Assembly (NCBI RefSeq): GCF_000004195.4
Contig: NC_030684.2
Location: forward strand, 69,113,392 to 69,177,391
DNA length: 64,000 bases
Source: Xenopus tropicalis
Taxonomy: Eukaryota > Chordata > Amphibia > Anura > Pipidae
Reading direction: 5' to 3'
Shown here: positions 47,855 through 59,394 of the stretch, in pieces
Numbering within the stretch: position 1 is the first letter of the stretch
Layout of the letters: the number at the start of each line of letters is the position of its first letter
Program-made: the position numbers and the translations under genes
Notes under the pieces: model-generated
The model's database searches: none
What the model saw: the letters and a program-made list of their open reading frames with translations, nothing else
Told to the model about the DNA's origin: nothing

Positions 47855-48145
47855 TAGGGGGGGGATTTATTAACATTTGGGTTTTCATGGTGTTATCCTT
47901 TTTTAAACACCATGACTAAACTTATCAGAATTAATAAAGCACAAATGAAAAAAGTTGCATAAAAAATGCAAAAAACTGCTACATTTTGGTATAGTTTCAC
48001 AAAAGCCAGTGTTAAAACCCCAGTTGTAAAAGGGACATCTGCCACTGGCTTCTACATGATCTCGACAAGTTTTAGCTGGCGAAAAAATAAACATTTTCGG
48101 CAACAAAAAATTATCAAAAAAACTCAAGCCTTAGTAAATGCCCCC
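47855..48145. repeat. Inverted-repeat element (GGGGGATTTATTAA ends)
   Basis: GGGGGGGGATTTATTAACAT at the left pairs with TTAGTAAATGCCCCC at the right. The interior has mirrored TTTTTAAACACCATG/CATGGTGTTATCC blocks. Related in style to the GGGGC..ATTTA foldback elements. Confidence 0.75.
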
Positions 48146-48839
48146 ATTTTGGATAATTCTAAATCCTGAAAAAATTGCCTAACTGATGCTGAATTCAGAG
48201 TCGAATCCTGGATTTGCTGCACCCCTGAAGCTATTACCCAAACACTGGTACAGATATAGCATCTATTATACAGCATGCTAGTGAGCTAGAACTAGAAGCA
48301 TTATTTCTTAATTTGGAGTATCCTGCCTTAAGGCCCATAAAAATATTTAAAAACGAAAAAAAGAGTTTGTTTTGCTTTGTTAACATTAAGTACAAAGTAC
48401 TGTCTTACAATTATAGAGTCACACAAATATAAAAAACTGGATAACAGATTCCATTCCTGTATTGTCTGTGACAGTTGGTTTTGTAAATATATGGTAGAGT
48501 CACTTCTTCAGTACAGAATTGTTTAAGATAGATGTGTATGTTCCCAGTATTATCTAAAAAACTTACTTCATAGCTAAGTGTGAGAGCAGCAAGAGAAGTG
48601 TGAAAGAGCAATGAGAAAATACTACTCCAGGCATGGCAAACCCATGACCCTTAAGATGTTGGAAAGCTACAGCTTTCAGAATTCTCAGTCATTTACTGGG
48701 TCTTCAAGAAGCTTGTAGCTCAGAAATGTTGAGCAGTTTAACTAGCAGCAACATAACAGAAAGTTGTTTTACATTGTATAAGGCTATATAAAGACAAGGA
48801 TCAAGCACTGAAAGTAGTAGAGAAAAAAACTCACTTTAC

Positions 48840-48980
48840 CTCTTTGTAACCTAGTGCATATGAAGGTCTAAGAGGTGGGGCTGGACGTAGACAACTCAGT
48901 GTCCAAGCTTTATAAAGCTTAGCTGGTTCCAAAGGTCCTCGGGGAGTTACCGAGTAGTGAGATGGTGGGAGTTGTTTTCT
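48840..48980 (-). CDS. ARHGEF6: ARHGEF6 exon: proline-rich linker after the PH domain
   Basis: 141 nt, 47 codons, phase 0. It contains [20 protein letters not shown] and [15 protein letters not shown]; human has [35 protein letters not shown]. The splice acceptor offers two AGs two bases apart (TTACAGAG); only the second keeps the frame, because use of the first leads to TAA after 11 codons. The donor is GAG|GTAAAG. Confidence 0.95.
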
Positions 48981-49834
48981 CTCTGTAAGCTGAGAAAACA
49001 AGTGGTAAAATATATCCACATATGATAAGAGAGATAAGTAAATACGTACATACAAATGCAAAGAAACCATAACACAAAGAATTTGCTATGACATATCCTC
49101 TTCACCATCTGACACTACTGTGAAAACAGCTGTAGTGAACAACAGTCAAATGTACTGGGTAGATTATGCAAACAAGCAGAATGTCTTGCTATCTAAAAAA
49201 AGTTTTTAACTGCTATGGCGCAGGCAGAAAGTTAAAACGCCCTTTCCTTCATATTAATTTGAGCATCTATAGCAGGCACTGTCATTGTTATAAGGGAATC
49301 CTTAGGGAATGGCTATTTGCATGTCCCTGTAAAATTCTTACATGACCATATTGTTCCCATCAATAAGCAAAGCCAGCGGCGTAACTTGCAGAAAAATCTT
49401 TTGAGAGGGCCCAGCTCTATCAGGCCTTCCTCCCAGGACCCCCCTCCTGGTCCCGACCACGCCAGAATATTTGGATATTTAAACAATAGGGATTAATCTA
49501 CTTGTCTGGGAGATAGTGACCCAGGCTTCTCTGATTTTTTTCCACCATGCCCCTCCCCTTTCAAAACACACATAGACATATGATAGTATCCTTTAATTAT
49601 GCCAAAGTCGCCCTATCTCTCTGATTCTGGCTGTTGTTGTTATAAACATGGATGTCTATCATAAAGAATGACTGAAATGCAGTTTTTCAGGCCAAATGTA
49701 ACTTTAAAATGTAGGAGCACCACACAAGATATGACTTTTTCTCACAGATAATATTTTACAATATTACACAATGTAAATTGAGTTGAAGTTGGTTTGATAA
49801 AGGTTTTATTATACGTTAGGCATGAACATCTTAC
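48981..49834 (-). other. ARHGEF6 intron with a GC-rich repeat patch
   Basis: A block at about 49365-49570 (AGCCAGCGGCGTAACTTG, CCCAGGACCCCCCTCCTGG) is a repeat-like patch of a type common in frogs. Nothing else was seen. Confidence 0.6.
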
Positions 49835-49974
49835 CGAAGTACTTGTCAGAGATTGTGTCTTACACAGTGAGGCATGTGAACCAGTTCCCTTGGTGAGACG
49901 GTGCAAATGTTCTAGCCATTCTTGACAGTCGTGACTATTGTTGCAGTAGACAACAATCCTCTCTATCATTGTAC
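49835..49974 (-). CDS. ARHGEF6: ARHGEF6 exon: C-terminal helix of the PH domain
   Basis: 140 nt between the acceptor CCAATTCAG and the donor TTCG|GTAAGA. It encodes [20 protein letters not shown], then EHLHRLTKG and a serine/threonine-rich tail; human has NTVERIVVHCNNNQDFQEWLEQLNRLIRG. The tryptophan in QEWL is the invariant Trp of the PH-domain helix. The phase (2 nt carried in) fits the exon at 53242. Confidence 0.96.
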
Positions 49975-50674
49975 CTGAATTGGAACCATGTATAGTGTAC
50001 ATTAGAACCTGCTGAAACACAACTACAACTAGATTTATTAACCACTGCAGAACATAAATCATAATCATCTCACAACTATTTCTTTATGAGAACAGGAGAA
50101 ATGGAAACCAGCATGAATATGCAAAACAGTGTTTACTTCAAAATGCTGCTACTTTTTAGGTTTGCAGTTATTTTCTAGGCTGACATCAATGTGATCCAGC
50201 AAGTAAGCAGTAACCAAAAAGAAAAAAGGTCACTCTTCTACATCCTGTCTGTTTCAGTAATTTTCTCAGCCAACCTTCTTTTAACATTCCATATTGCTTA
50301 TATGACGCAAAACAGTCATGTAAAAAATGTTTAAAAGGCACCTTCTGTAAAATATATTAACGGGACATCAAATGACCATGGCACATAAAGTACATTGAAC
50401 ATATACAATGGTAGCTCCAGCTATGTCAATTTCTTATGGTGTGACAAGAGCTATCTGAGAAACAAATCACTATAGACCTCTGATTTCTTGATAATATCAT
50501 GCTAAAGCAGGGAACTGAAACTGAGAAAATGCATTTTACTGTGAACTACAAGTCTTAACTGTAACGGCAATGTGTATGCACTGGGAAAATATGGGGCTAG
50601 TGAACAAGAAAGACCCTGAAAGTGTGTTTTAGGCAAATACAAAAATGCAGACATATTGTACATTTAAATGTGCC

Positions 50675-51118
50675 ATAAAGGAAATGTAACACTAATTTTT
50701 TTTAAGGGAAAAAGCTATTCTACCCTGCCCCAATAACTGCCCTATCCTGCAAACCACTTAGTATTTTAAATGCTTTAATAGAAAATACCTGCTAAAACTT
50801 GGCTTCCTCTCAATTGAACTACAGCGATAAGGCAAAGGAAGAAGCTGCATCCACTATGCGACGATCGATTGATTGACCCTAGCCTGACTCCTTCCTATAC
50901 AAAAAGAAGGCTAGGCTCGATCAATCGATCGTCGCATAGTGGATGCAGCTCCTTCCTTCGCCATATCGCCGTACTTCAATTGACAGGAAGCCAAGTTTTA
51001 GCAGGTATTTTCTATTAAAGCATTTAAAATACTAAGTGGTTTGCAGGATAGGGCAGTTATTGGTGCAAGGTAGAATAGCTTTTTTACGTAACAAATTGTA
51101 GTGTTACTTTTCCTTTAA
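50675..51118. mobile_element. Near-perfect foldback miniature element (444 bp)
   Basis: Two arms of about 205 bp face each other around 50900: TGGATGCAGCTCCTTCCTTC and GAAGAAGCTGCATCCA, TCGTCGCATAGTGGATGCAG and its mirror, CTAAGTGGTTTGCAGGATAG and its mirror. Ends: TAAAGGAAATGTAACACTA and TAGTGTTACTTTTCCTTTAA. The T2-like TTTAA end suggests the same transposition system as the other TTAAAGG elements. High arm identity points to a recent insertion. Confidence 0.92.
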
Positions 51119-52359
51119 CTGTAAATTGGAATAAGTAAATTACATACACATTATTCCCTGTGGTGAGAATAATCATACTGTGCAGGGCCCAGATCTGCCC
51201 CTTAAAGGGACAGTATATCTTCTTTTCAACAGCAACTTTATGAAATCTCAAAGTAAAGTAAATACACATTGCACTTCTTTAAATTGAATCCAGTATGTGT
51301 CACTTGAAACATAGCAAGCTTTAATAACTAAATAAACAATGCTGCAATGGACATAAAGCAATTTCTGTTGTCTGTAGCAATAATAGCTGATGAAAAGGGG
51401 AAAACAAAATATAGTAATTGTTATTATGTCCAGTAGCTTCCAGGGAAGCACTATAGCTACTGTTACACTGTCTCATTTGACACATCAGCTCAAGGGCAAA
51501 GTGTCCCTGAAATGTGTTTTCAGATGTTAGAAATAACAGTATGCTTATAAAACCCACATGTTGCACTGCAAAAGCTAAATTGCTAATGAAGGTAGAGCAA
51601 AGCTGCAGTGTTGAGCAGAGAATCAACAGTAAGTAGAACTCACTCCCTTGAGCTATTCCATAGGAATCTACATTTTATAAAACAAACCAGACAGAGATGT
51701 TTATTAGCCATCTAACCATCCTTACTGATTCCTAAAATGTCATCTAAAAGCACTGCAACTGAATATCTTGGTTTTGACAGATGCCTTTTATTCTTAATAG
51801 CTACCTACACTAAAACTTTATTAAGCTTAAATGTAGCTACAGGCATATAAGGCTATAAGGACTAGCAAAATCTTAGCAAAGCCCAGCTGCGCTCACTCTA
51901 GTGCACAAAATGAGGTTTACTGGGAACTTACTATAACCATAAGCTCGGGAGGCTTTAGCTAATATTACGATGGGTTCCTCAAAAAACAGACCAGCGTACG
52001 AACACTTAGAAGTCCCGGGCTTAATATGACATTAATGCAATATAAAGTCTGATCACAACACTACATCTCTGGGGTGAGCTCTATGCTTCTACATTTACTG
52101 GCTGTACAATACACCTATCTACTGCATATCTTGTATCTAATATATGAGGAATGAATGTTACTTATATAACAAGTTGGGTAATAAGACTTGTTACTATTAT
52201 CTACCGCTTTGTTTACAATGTTGCACTTCATGTTATATAATTTTTTCATAACTTTTCGCCTATAATTGCCAAATGTATTATTCTTTATGCACATACACTT
52301 TTTTGATTTATTGTTTTGCAAAGGTATTTTGCTTGTTTTAATTATACTGGGGCTATCCC

Positions 52360-52870
52360 TAACAGTTGACGTGTGATGATGTCATCCCCACCCTTTTCCT
52401 GCCCCTGTTTCTGTTGCATGAGTCACTGTGGAAAAGGCTAAAAGATAGCTGAAACGTTAGTCTTCTCAAATAAACACCAATTGTTCTTCATAAATCCTGT
52501 AAGTGTGGATCTCTTTGTTGCTATATTTTGTTCCTGATTTGGACCTGCACCCAGGCCACACTCACAGGTCTTTAGTGAAAAGCAAAAAATATATATTTAT
52601 TGAACTGACGTTTCAATCTCAACAGCAACCTTTATCAAGGTTACAGTGCTGTGCCAAAGAGCAGACCTAAATAACTCTACACCTGAAAATGGTGCCAAAA
52701 AGTCTGTTAGCTGCCATTAGTTACTATAGTAAACACCAATATGAAAATGAAAAATATTGATGTTTACTATAGTTACTATCGCAACTAACACAGATCCTTC
52801 AGAAAGGTCCGGGACCTTTCTCCGAAACATCAGATTATAATGTGTTACACCAGAAGCTACAGAAGAACAA
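52360..52870. repeat. Cluster of three small GAAACG-box repeats
   Basis: A + strand unit has GCTGAAACGTTAGTC (52450), AATAAA and CCTGTAAGTGTGG. A - strand unit (boxes at 52607-52650) reads CCTTGATAAAGG..TTGAAACGTCAG followed by a TA-rich tail and ACCTGTGAGTGTGG. A second + strand unit has CTTCAGA, hairpin AAGGTCC-GG-GACCTT, CCGAAACATCAG (52797-52835). The first two face each other tail to tail. Confidence 0.75.
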
Positions 52871-53241
52871 AAAAATAAATAATAAAATAATAAATATTAT
52901 GAGTATATAATAAGGTTAAGTGGTCTTTAAGTCAATCACTATGTAATTCAATTTATGCTAATGATAATAGGTATGCTGCAATGAATGCCACAGCAACATT
53001 ATCCATATTTGTATGCCCTCATACCGTCCATAACTTTTATTATGCACAATGCTTAGAAATATGTTCTATTCTTTCCCACAAAATACTAGCAGTAGTAGTG
53101 GGGTAACACATTTTGTACAAAAGGGGAATTCACAGTTATGATAAGATACTCATTGAAATTAACTGTTTCTGATTGATGAAATGAGTCACTAAACAACACA
53201 GATTAAATCTGTACTGTGCAGAGCAGGAAGACTAATCTCAC

Positions 53242-53320
53242 CGGCAATTTCAAAACCATGATTCGTGGTGTCATTCTCTTCTAATTTAACAACTGACATT
53301 CCAGTTAAAGGTAATTTCCC
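53242..53320 (-). CDS. ARHGEF6: ARHGEF6 exon: PH domain, middle
   Basis: 79 nt, phase 0 in and 1 out, between the acceptor TTTCTCTTAAG and the donor GCCG|GTGAGA. It encodes GKLPLTGMSVVKLEENDTTN and HGFEIA; human has GKIPIAGTVVTRLDEIEGNDCTFEIT. It continues the PH-domain beta sheet. Confidence 0.95.
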
Positions 53321-53667
53321 CTTAAGAGAAAAAAAGAAACACACAATCATAAAAAGTTGCCACAAGCTTTCATCAGTTGTGCTAATTATCCAACTCATGT
53401 ATTAACATGCCAACATTTCCAAAGATTCATATTTGCATTTCTGTAATCCCCCGATTGAGAACCAGTTAAATACATTTCTCAACCAAGGACTATTTTATAA
53501 GGACACTTCTGGAGTGAAGACATTTTTTTTTACTGGTACTGGTGTATAACACACAGTGCTTAATTGCTACTATGTGCACTTCCCAATATGCAGCTTCTAT
53601 GCCATGATAAATATTCCCAAGGTATAGTGATAGTATTAAAAACTAGAGAATGTTCCCAGAATTCTAC
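53321..53667 (-). other. ARHGEF6 intron
   Basis: 347 bp, AT-rich, nothing recognised. Confidence 0.8.
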
Positions 53668-53754
53668 CTGATAAATGAATCCACTCATCCGTGGACTAGC
53701 AGACAGCATTAACAAAGCATTTGGAAACAACATGAAATAGCGTTCCTCTTTTTC
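53668..53754 (-). CDS. ARHGEF6: ARHGEF6 exon: PH domain, first strands
   Basis: 87 nt (29 codons), phase 0 at both ends, between the acceptor TTCTTTTCTAG and the donor CAG|GTAGAA. It encodes [20 protein letters not shown] and PRMSGFIYQ; human has [29 protein letters not shown], one of the best conserved stretches of the family. Confidence 0.97.
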
Positions 53755-54755
53755 CTAGAAAAGAAAGAAAGAAGCTCAGAGCTGGAACATTCAAGAGGTA
53801 TTTAAGGAGGATTATTATACAGTTTAGATATATATGGTGTCTATTTTAGGTGAAAATGTGACACAGATGCAGCTTTTACTAATAACCAATGATTACTGCT
53901 ACTACTTGACTATGCTGCTCCAGGTTTCAAATATATTCTACATAAATCCTCTTGTCAGAGCCCATGGGGACCAAACATTCAGTCTGACTACAGGCTATTT
54001 GCTTTTAATTCATACCTTATGTATCACCCTGCCTGTTAAAGGACATGTAAACCTTACATTTTCCTACTATGTATATCAGTTGGGCACATCTCCCCTACCC
54101 AAATCGCACCATTTGTATTGCATATATCCCCTAAGTTCGCCAGCACCATCACATTTTCCTAAAACAAATAGCAACTTTTATCCAGTGCCCACTTTCCCTC
54201 TCACACAATGACATTTACTTCTGCAAACAGCACATAAGTGCTTTAAGTTCATTCAAGGAAGAATGCTGGCTTACACAGGCAAAACTTACTTTGATAGAAG
54301 ATCTGCTTGGATTGTGCCATGTAAAGGTTAAACTGAGCTCTGGGCAGGTGGTTAGGAGAAAAATATGTTTCTCCAGCAGACTGCACAGCTTTAGCAGAGT
54401 TTCTATGGAAACCAGCAGTGTCATCTCTTCATTGGCTGCTAGACTGGAGGGTGTTTGGTAATCTGAGTTGAGAAGAACTGAGCATGCTCAGAAAGCCAAG
54501 AACCAAAGTCATTTTGTAAGGGAGGGGACTGAGTGGGTTAGATAAAGAGAAGGAATACCAAATGATTAACGGGATGCTGCAGCCTTAATATTAACCTTTA
54601 AACAACAGGAGTGGCAGGTATTTAAAGATTTTTTAAAAAGGCTGTTCACTGAGTCTGGTTAACAGTGGTATTGATCCTTATATAACATTCTCTATCCTAT
54701 ATAATCTATTCTGCTGAAAAAAAAAATCATAGATTATGGTTCAGCCCCAACATAC
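53755..54755 (-). other. ARHGEF6 intron occupied by a T2-type element
   Basis: More than half of the intron is the miniature element 54036-54650. No other feature was seen. Confidence 0.8.
54036..54650. mobile_element. T2-type miniature transposon, inverted homologue of 36691-37299
   Basis: Starts TTAAAGGACATGTAAACCTT (TTAA 54036-54039). The right end, GTGGCAGGTATTTAAAG..GGCTGTTCACTGAG, is the decayed mirror of TTAAAGGACAGCCTC. The two copies lie in opposite directions 17 kb apart, both inside ARHGEF6 introns. Confidence 0.82.
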
Positions 54756-54902
54756 CTCATTTGTTCCACATTGTACCATGACCTGTGACATAAAGACTGC
54801 AGTACCCAACGTTTTAATATCTTCTCCTTCCCAGCCTTGAATGGATTCTGAAAGAATCTGCAGTTCCAGCTGCTTTCTCTTGCGCAAATCTTGGCACTGG
54901 GT
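54756..54902 (-). CDS. ARHGEF6: ARHGEF6 exon: DH-PH junction
   Basis: 147 nt (49 codons), phase 0 at both ends, between the acceptor GCAATTTTTTTTAG and the donor GAG|GTATGT. It encodes [20 protein letters not shown] and [20 protein letters not shown], then VMVQCGTNE; human alpha-PIX has [46 protein letters not shown]. It ends the DH domain helix and enters the PH domain. ARHGEF6 and not ARHGEF7 is favoured by [16 protein letters not shown] (beta-PIX has a more divergent form). This is the most 5' ARHGEF6 exon found in the window; the remaining exons (CH, SH3, most of DH) must lie to the right of it. Confidence 0.96.
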
Positions 54903-55384
54903 CTAAAAAAAATTGCATCATAAATAAATGAGGAACAGAGGACCTATGGCAAACATCCTGTCCATTTGCCCGTGTATGCCATGACCTCTTCATTATATTA
55001 GCAGCAATAAAGGAAAATATATAGCTCTGGGAACTTAATGAAAAATTAGAATCTTCACTCATCTGTTTCTTCCATGGATCTAAAAGTCTACACTTCATAG
55101 GTCTTATCATAAAAGCACTGAACCTTATAGGTTCAAGAATGATCACATTTTCTAAGTTCCTCAAACACTTTAAGCCAACAAAGGTTGTGGAAAATATTTG
55201 TATATCTGTATATTTAGCAGGTGTAGTTACAAACACATAAAAGGTTTAAATGAAGATTATCTGGCAAATTATGGCATTTATTTTAGATCCAGACTATAAT
55301 AGTATTTTTTCTGGCGAGAGGCTTTTTTTTTTAATACAAAATATGTGTTCTTAGTTTTTTTTCCACATTCTTACTCTTAAAAAG

Positions 55385-55416
<32 letters not shown>

Positions 55417-56269
55417 GTAACAAAAAAAATTCATGAACTGCCATGAGCATAATAATATAACCAGTTCTCAAGGTGTTTGCAGACATCATAATAAACTTTA
55501 GAATTTGATGATGTCCATGAGGTCATGTCTCCCAGGAATCACCACTGCCTAGCACCATCACAGAAGGCAAATTTATAAAAGGTCAGTTTGGTAATCCTGC
55601 AGGTTACATAGTTATCAAGTCAATCAAAACGACCAATTTAGTCAATAGCCCAACTGGATCAATATAAATATAAAAAATAGCCTCTAAATGCTTAAACTTC
55701 TTGTCTCCCAATTTTCTATTATTCACATTTGTTCCTCTATGCACAAATTTTATATTTACTCTTTATTTTCACTTTCTCTCTCTCACTATCCCTTTTCCAT
55801 CTTATTTGGCCCTTTATAACACTGAACAAAAGAAAAGCTTTGCACCCAGTAACACAAAGGCTGAGAGAGCAGTGTCTCAAAAGGTATTCCCTTTAAAACT
55901 GATGGAACTGATGATAACAAGTATACCTCTTTTTGGATATGAGTACCGTATATTTTCCAGAGCTAAAGGAGATTATTACTCTCCCATTCTTAATGGAAAT
56001 CACCAGTGAATTGTAAACTATGGTATTTGATTTGTTTCTGTTTCTCTCTATCCATGGAACTGTTCAGCTGTGTCTTTTCTATGGAACCATTGATTGAATA
56101 AGGTTTAAATAACAAAAATCTTACTTCTGGTTCTAATCCTTAGGTTTGGAGAACTAAAAGGAGGCCTACTGGTTGTAAAAATACCCAACTTTAATTGGAT
56201 ACGTACAAGTACATTAGAGGGGATTATAGGCAGATGGGGGATGTTCTTTTTTCCATAAAAACGGTCAGC

Positions 56270-56625
56270 ACACCAGAGGCCACCCCTTTAGATTAGAGGA
56301 ATGGAGCTTCCATTTGAAGCGGTGTAGGTAGTTTTTCACGGTGAGGGCAGTGAGGTTGTGGAAGGCCCTTCCTAGTGATGTTGTGATGGCGGATTTTGTT
56401 AATGCCTTTAAAAGGAGCCAGGATGAGTTCTTGAACAAGCATAGTATCCAAGGCTATTGTGATATTTACAGTTAGTATTAACTAATATATAGTATATATA
56501 GTATCTACAGTTAGTATTAATGTTTGTATATATAGTTTATGTATGTGAGTGTATAGATAGGTCAGTATAGGTTTGTGTGTGTTGGGTTTACTTTAAAGGG
56601 TTGAACTTGATGGACTATGTAACTA
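56270..56625 (+). pseudogene. Retroelement-like coding remnant plus TTGAACTTGATGG tail
   Basis: Read in one frame, with one stop after KRCR, the translation has HPFRLEEWSFHLKRCR, FFTVRAVRLWKALPSDVV and ADFVNAFKRSQDEFLNKHS: the style of the end of an ORF2-like polyprotein seen very often in frog genomes (FHLRR..FFTVRAVRLWN.LP). The tail GGGTTGAACTTGATGGACT matches the repeat at 23961-24245. The upstream part of the element is missing. Confidence 0.65.
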
Positions 56626-56686
56626 TATAATTAAAAACAAAACAATCTCTATACCTGCCTGCATAAGTCCTTATCTCTCCCAAGTG

Positions 56687-56942
56687 GGGTGATGTTCCAC
56701 GCAGAGATTAGTCGCCTGTGATAGCGGGTGACTAATCTCTCCTAAATACCTTTCCACCAGCAAAGTTTTTCGGTTTTCCGAAGGCGGGAAAGTTCCTCCT
56801 GCAGGCAACTATGTGCGACTTTGGAATACCGAAGCGAAGCGGAGGCCTTTCCACCAGTGATTCCCTTTGTTGCTTGTGGAAAGGAATTTAGGATAGATTA
56901 GTCACCCTTTTACAGCAGACATCTCTGTGTGAAACACCAGTC
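56687..56942. repeat. Inverted-repeat element with AGATTAGTCGC words
   Basis: GGGTGATGTTCCACGCAGAG at the left pairs with CTCTGTGTGAAACACCAGTC at the right. The interior has GAGATTAGTCGCC and GATTAGTCACCC. A fragment of the same family lies at about 59150-59180 (TGTAGCGACTAATCTCCCCA). This family is frequent in Xenopus. Confidence 0.7.
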
Positions 56943-57436
56943 TAAAGCACAATACAATACACCATTAATTTTTTTTAACTATTTACAATAGGTTCATTTC
57001 CATGAATCCTCTATTTTTCCCAAACAGGAATTGCTCCAGCGGCCATTTTAGGAGTATTAGCGCTCATTCTTGAAAACAACAATGTGTTTAAGTTTCACTT
57101 GACACTGGGAGAAATAGAAAACAATGATTTTGATCAACTTCCCTTGAAAATGTGTGAAATAGAAAACAATAATGGTATTAACTTCCCCTTAAAAATGTGT
57201 GAAATATAAAAACTGAGATGGGATTAACTTTCCCTTGAAAATGTGTAAAGAACAAGCTGACACTATTTCTCTCCATAGGACTCAATGGTTCTAAGCAGCT
57301 TAAACCTTAAAAAAAGTCACATCAAGTTTTAAAATTTCGAACGTTCGTGGTTTTTAAAAAATTCTCACATTTTTCAATCGAACTTTTCTCATGTAGGCAG
57401 AGAGAAAGTGAGCCAATGCCTTGTGTGAATTTGGCC

Positions 57437-57910
57437 TTAAAGGCATAGAGATGGTTTTGTTTTTTGAATAAGATAGCTGCAGCTTTATCAGAAAGGTCTA
57501 TGTAAATACAGCCATAAGCACTCACAGAAAAGCTGCACTCTATCAAAAGAAACACAGGATTTCTGGTCTTCTTTTGTGTATACATGTACTTTGGTATCTG
57601 AATTCCTCTCTCAGAAAAATCCCTCAGTCCTGGGGCCAGAATCTGCGCAGCTCTCAACGCTCTCCCTTCTCCCACCCCCCCATAAGAATTCAAAAGAATG
57701 CACTCCCCCTCCCATTAGAATGTGTGATTTATGCTACCAAACACTAGAGCTGCTATGGAGACAAAGCTAAACACAAACGGAGGGAGCTTCTAGGGTTGTT
57801 TCCTTAGGTATGGCAAAGCTTTCTGCAGAATAAATAGAGCATTCTAGCTTGCACTAACGTGGCAAATCTATGTGCAGTAAAATGCCAAAATGACTTTCCT
57901 TCTACTTTAA
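57437..57910. mobile_element. T2-type miniature transposon TTAAAGGAGAAGGAAAGG family, copy 2
   Basis: TTAA borders at 57437-57440 and 57907-57910; shares TATCAAAAGAAACACAGGAT and TGCAGAATAAATA words with 31061-31508, in the same direction. It contains a 57322-57693 - strand frame that is not a gene. Confidence 0.88.
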
Positions 57911-59394
57911 CTTAAAACAATCACCAGTTGCATAGTTCCTATACTGTGGACTTTAGTGAATGTTGACCCACAGTATCTGCTGTATTACTCTTACATCTTT
58001 GCTATTGGAGCAATAAACCATCAAACAAGAACCTAAAAAAGTTTATTCATGACTGAAAAACTGAGTGAACATGCATCCTTTTCTTCCCTTTGTATCCCCT
58101 AAAGCCGATAGTTCACTAATAATAATAAATCTGCCCACTGTGTCCTATTATGTTTGCCAGTTTTGCTTAAAGTGAAAATTGCAGAAACCACAGCAGCAAA
58201 TAAAATATTAAGAAATGATAACAAAACGTAAAAACAGAGATGTGTTATAATAATAAAGCTACATCTTCACATACTTTCCGATTAATACTTAAGAAAATGT
58301 AAGTCTGTGAATAACTGCACAGTAACCACCTGAAACACCACTTGCTGACTGAGTATGAGTTCAACATGTCCCGCCACCTTGGTTTTATAAAAAAAAACCC
58401 AGTATCGCTTCTTTTCTCTGTGAACATGAGACTTTAACAAAAAAGCTTCCGTGCCTTTGATGCCCCACAAGGGAAAGGAAATTCAACCTCATAGAGGGAA
58501 CTTAAAATCTACCCTTGTTAAGAGGGACAATCCCTACTGGGATCAAAGCATGTTAACACAGACCTATGACAAATAAGATAAGTAATTTACTCACATTTTT
58601 AACAATAACAAACTCTACACTAATGTTGATAAATTGTTGTACATGACAAAGACCTAGGGGGGGCTTTATAGATTGCAATGTCAGCAGGTTGAAAAAGAGG
58701 TCACAGCGGTCATGCAACCCCCAGTTAACTTTCATTTGTTCTTTGAAGAATGACTAGGTGGGCGATGTCTGAAATTGATAAACAGATATGTGCCATGAAT
58801 AATGTATTTCTAAGCAAATGTCAGCTAAAACACTGCTTAATAACCTTGGAAGCTGTTTCATTGCAAAACCTCTCCAAACTCATCAATTCTGGATACTATG
58901 GATGTTTTTCCCTAGGCCCAGCAGCATGAAGGAACTGTAGTTAGCATTGTAGCCTTACAACACTGGGGTCTGGGCTTCAAAACTGAACTGGTCACTATCT
59001 GTGTACAGTCTGTATCTCTCCCTGTGTTTGTGTAGGATACTTACTGGTATTATTAGGCTATTCAAAATATACCGGTATATTAACTGGCTTCTTGTGCAGC
59101 CAATACATGAGTATGTGAGTGTGTGCCTGTAGCAGGGACTAGTAAATTGTAGCGACTAATCTCCCCATGGGACATTAGCCTTAGGCAGAACTGTAATCAA
59201 CTTGTGATTTGTTTATTGACTTGGTCGGTGAATGGTTATTTGTTGCAAACCCCTGAAAGACAGGTAAACTGTTATGACAAAATTATGTGTATAACTATCA
59301 TGTTATGTTTTAAATTATATAAATGTTGAAATGCAAACGGACAGGGGTGGCTTAAAACGAAATATTTTGAAATGATGTGATGTACATACCAAAA

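Larger units (their letters stand above)
45004..48839 (-). other. ARHGEF6 intron with three repeats
   Basis: Repeats at 45749-46057 (hAT-like), 46616-46955 (GGTGGCCATACAC), 47855-48145 (inverted-repeat element), and a short copy at about 48625-48740 of a repeat with GGCAAACCCATGACCCTTAA. No further exon was seen. Confidence 0.7.
49975..53241 (-). other. ARHGEF6 intron with a foldback element and hammerhead-like repeats
   Basis: Holds the near-perfect foldback element 50675-51118 and the cluster of small GAAACG-box repeats at about 52360-52870. Around 51.2-52.3 kb nothing was recognised. Confidence 0.75.

Noticed and set aside
48979..48984. Upstream AG of the tandem acceptor for the ARHGEF6 exon 48840-48980
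   Set aside because: It would shift the frame and give TAA after 11 codons; the downstream AG keeps the frame.
51248..51626. Overlapping - strand frames in an ARHGEF6 intron
   Set aside because: Low-complexity, no domain, no splice borders that fit the phases of neighbouring exons.
58245..58470. Overlapping - strand frames with a basic and hydrophobic look
   Set aside because: No match to any DH, SH3 or CH motif of ARHGEF6 and no consistent splice borders.
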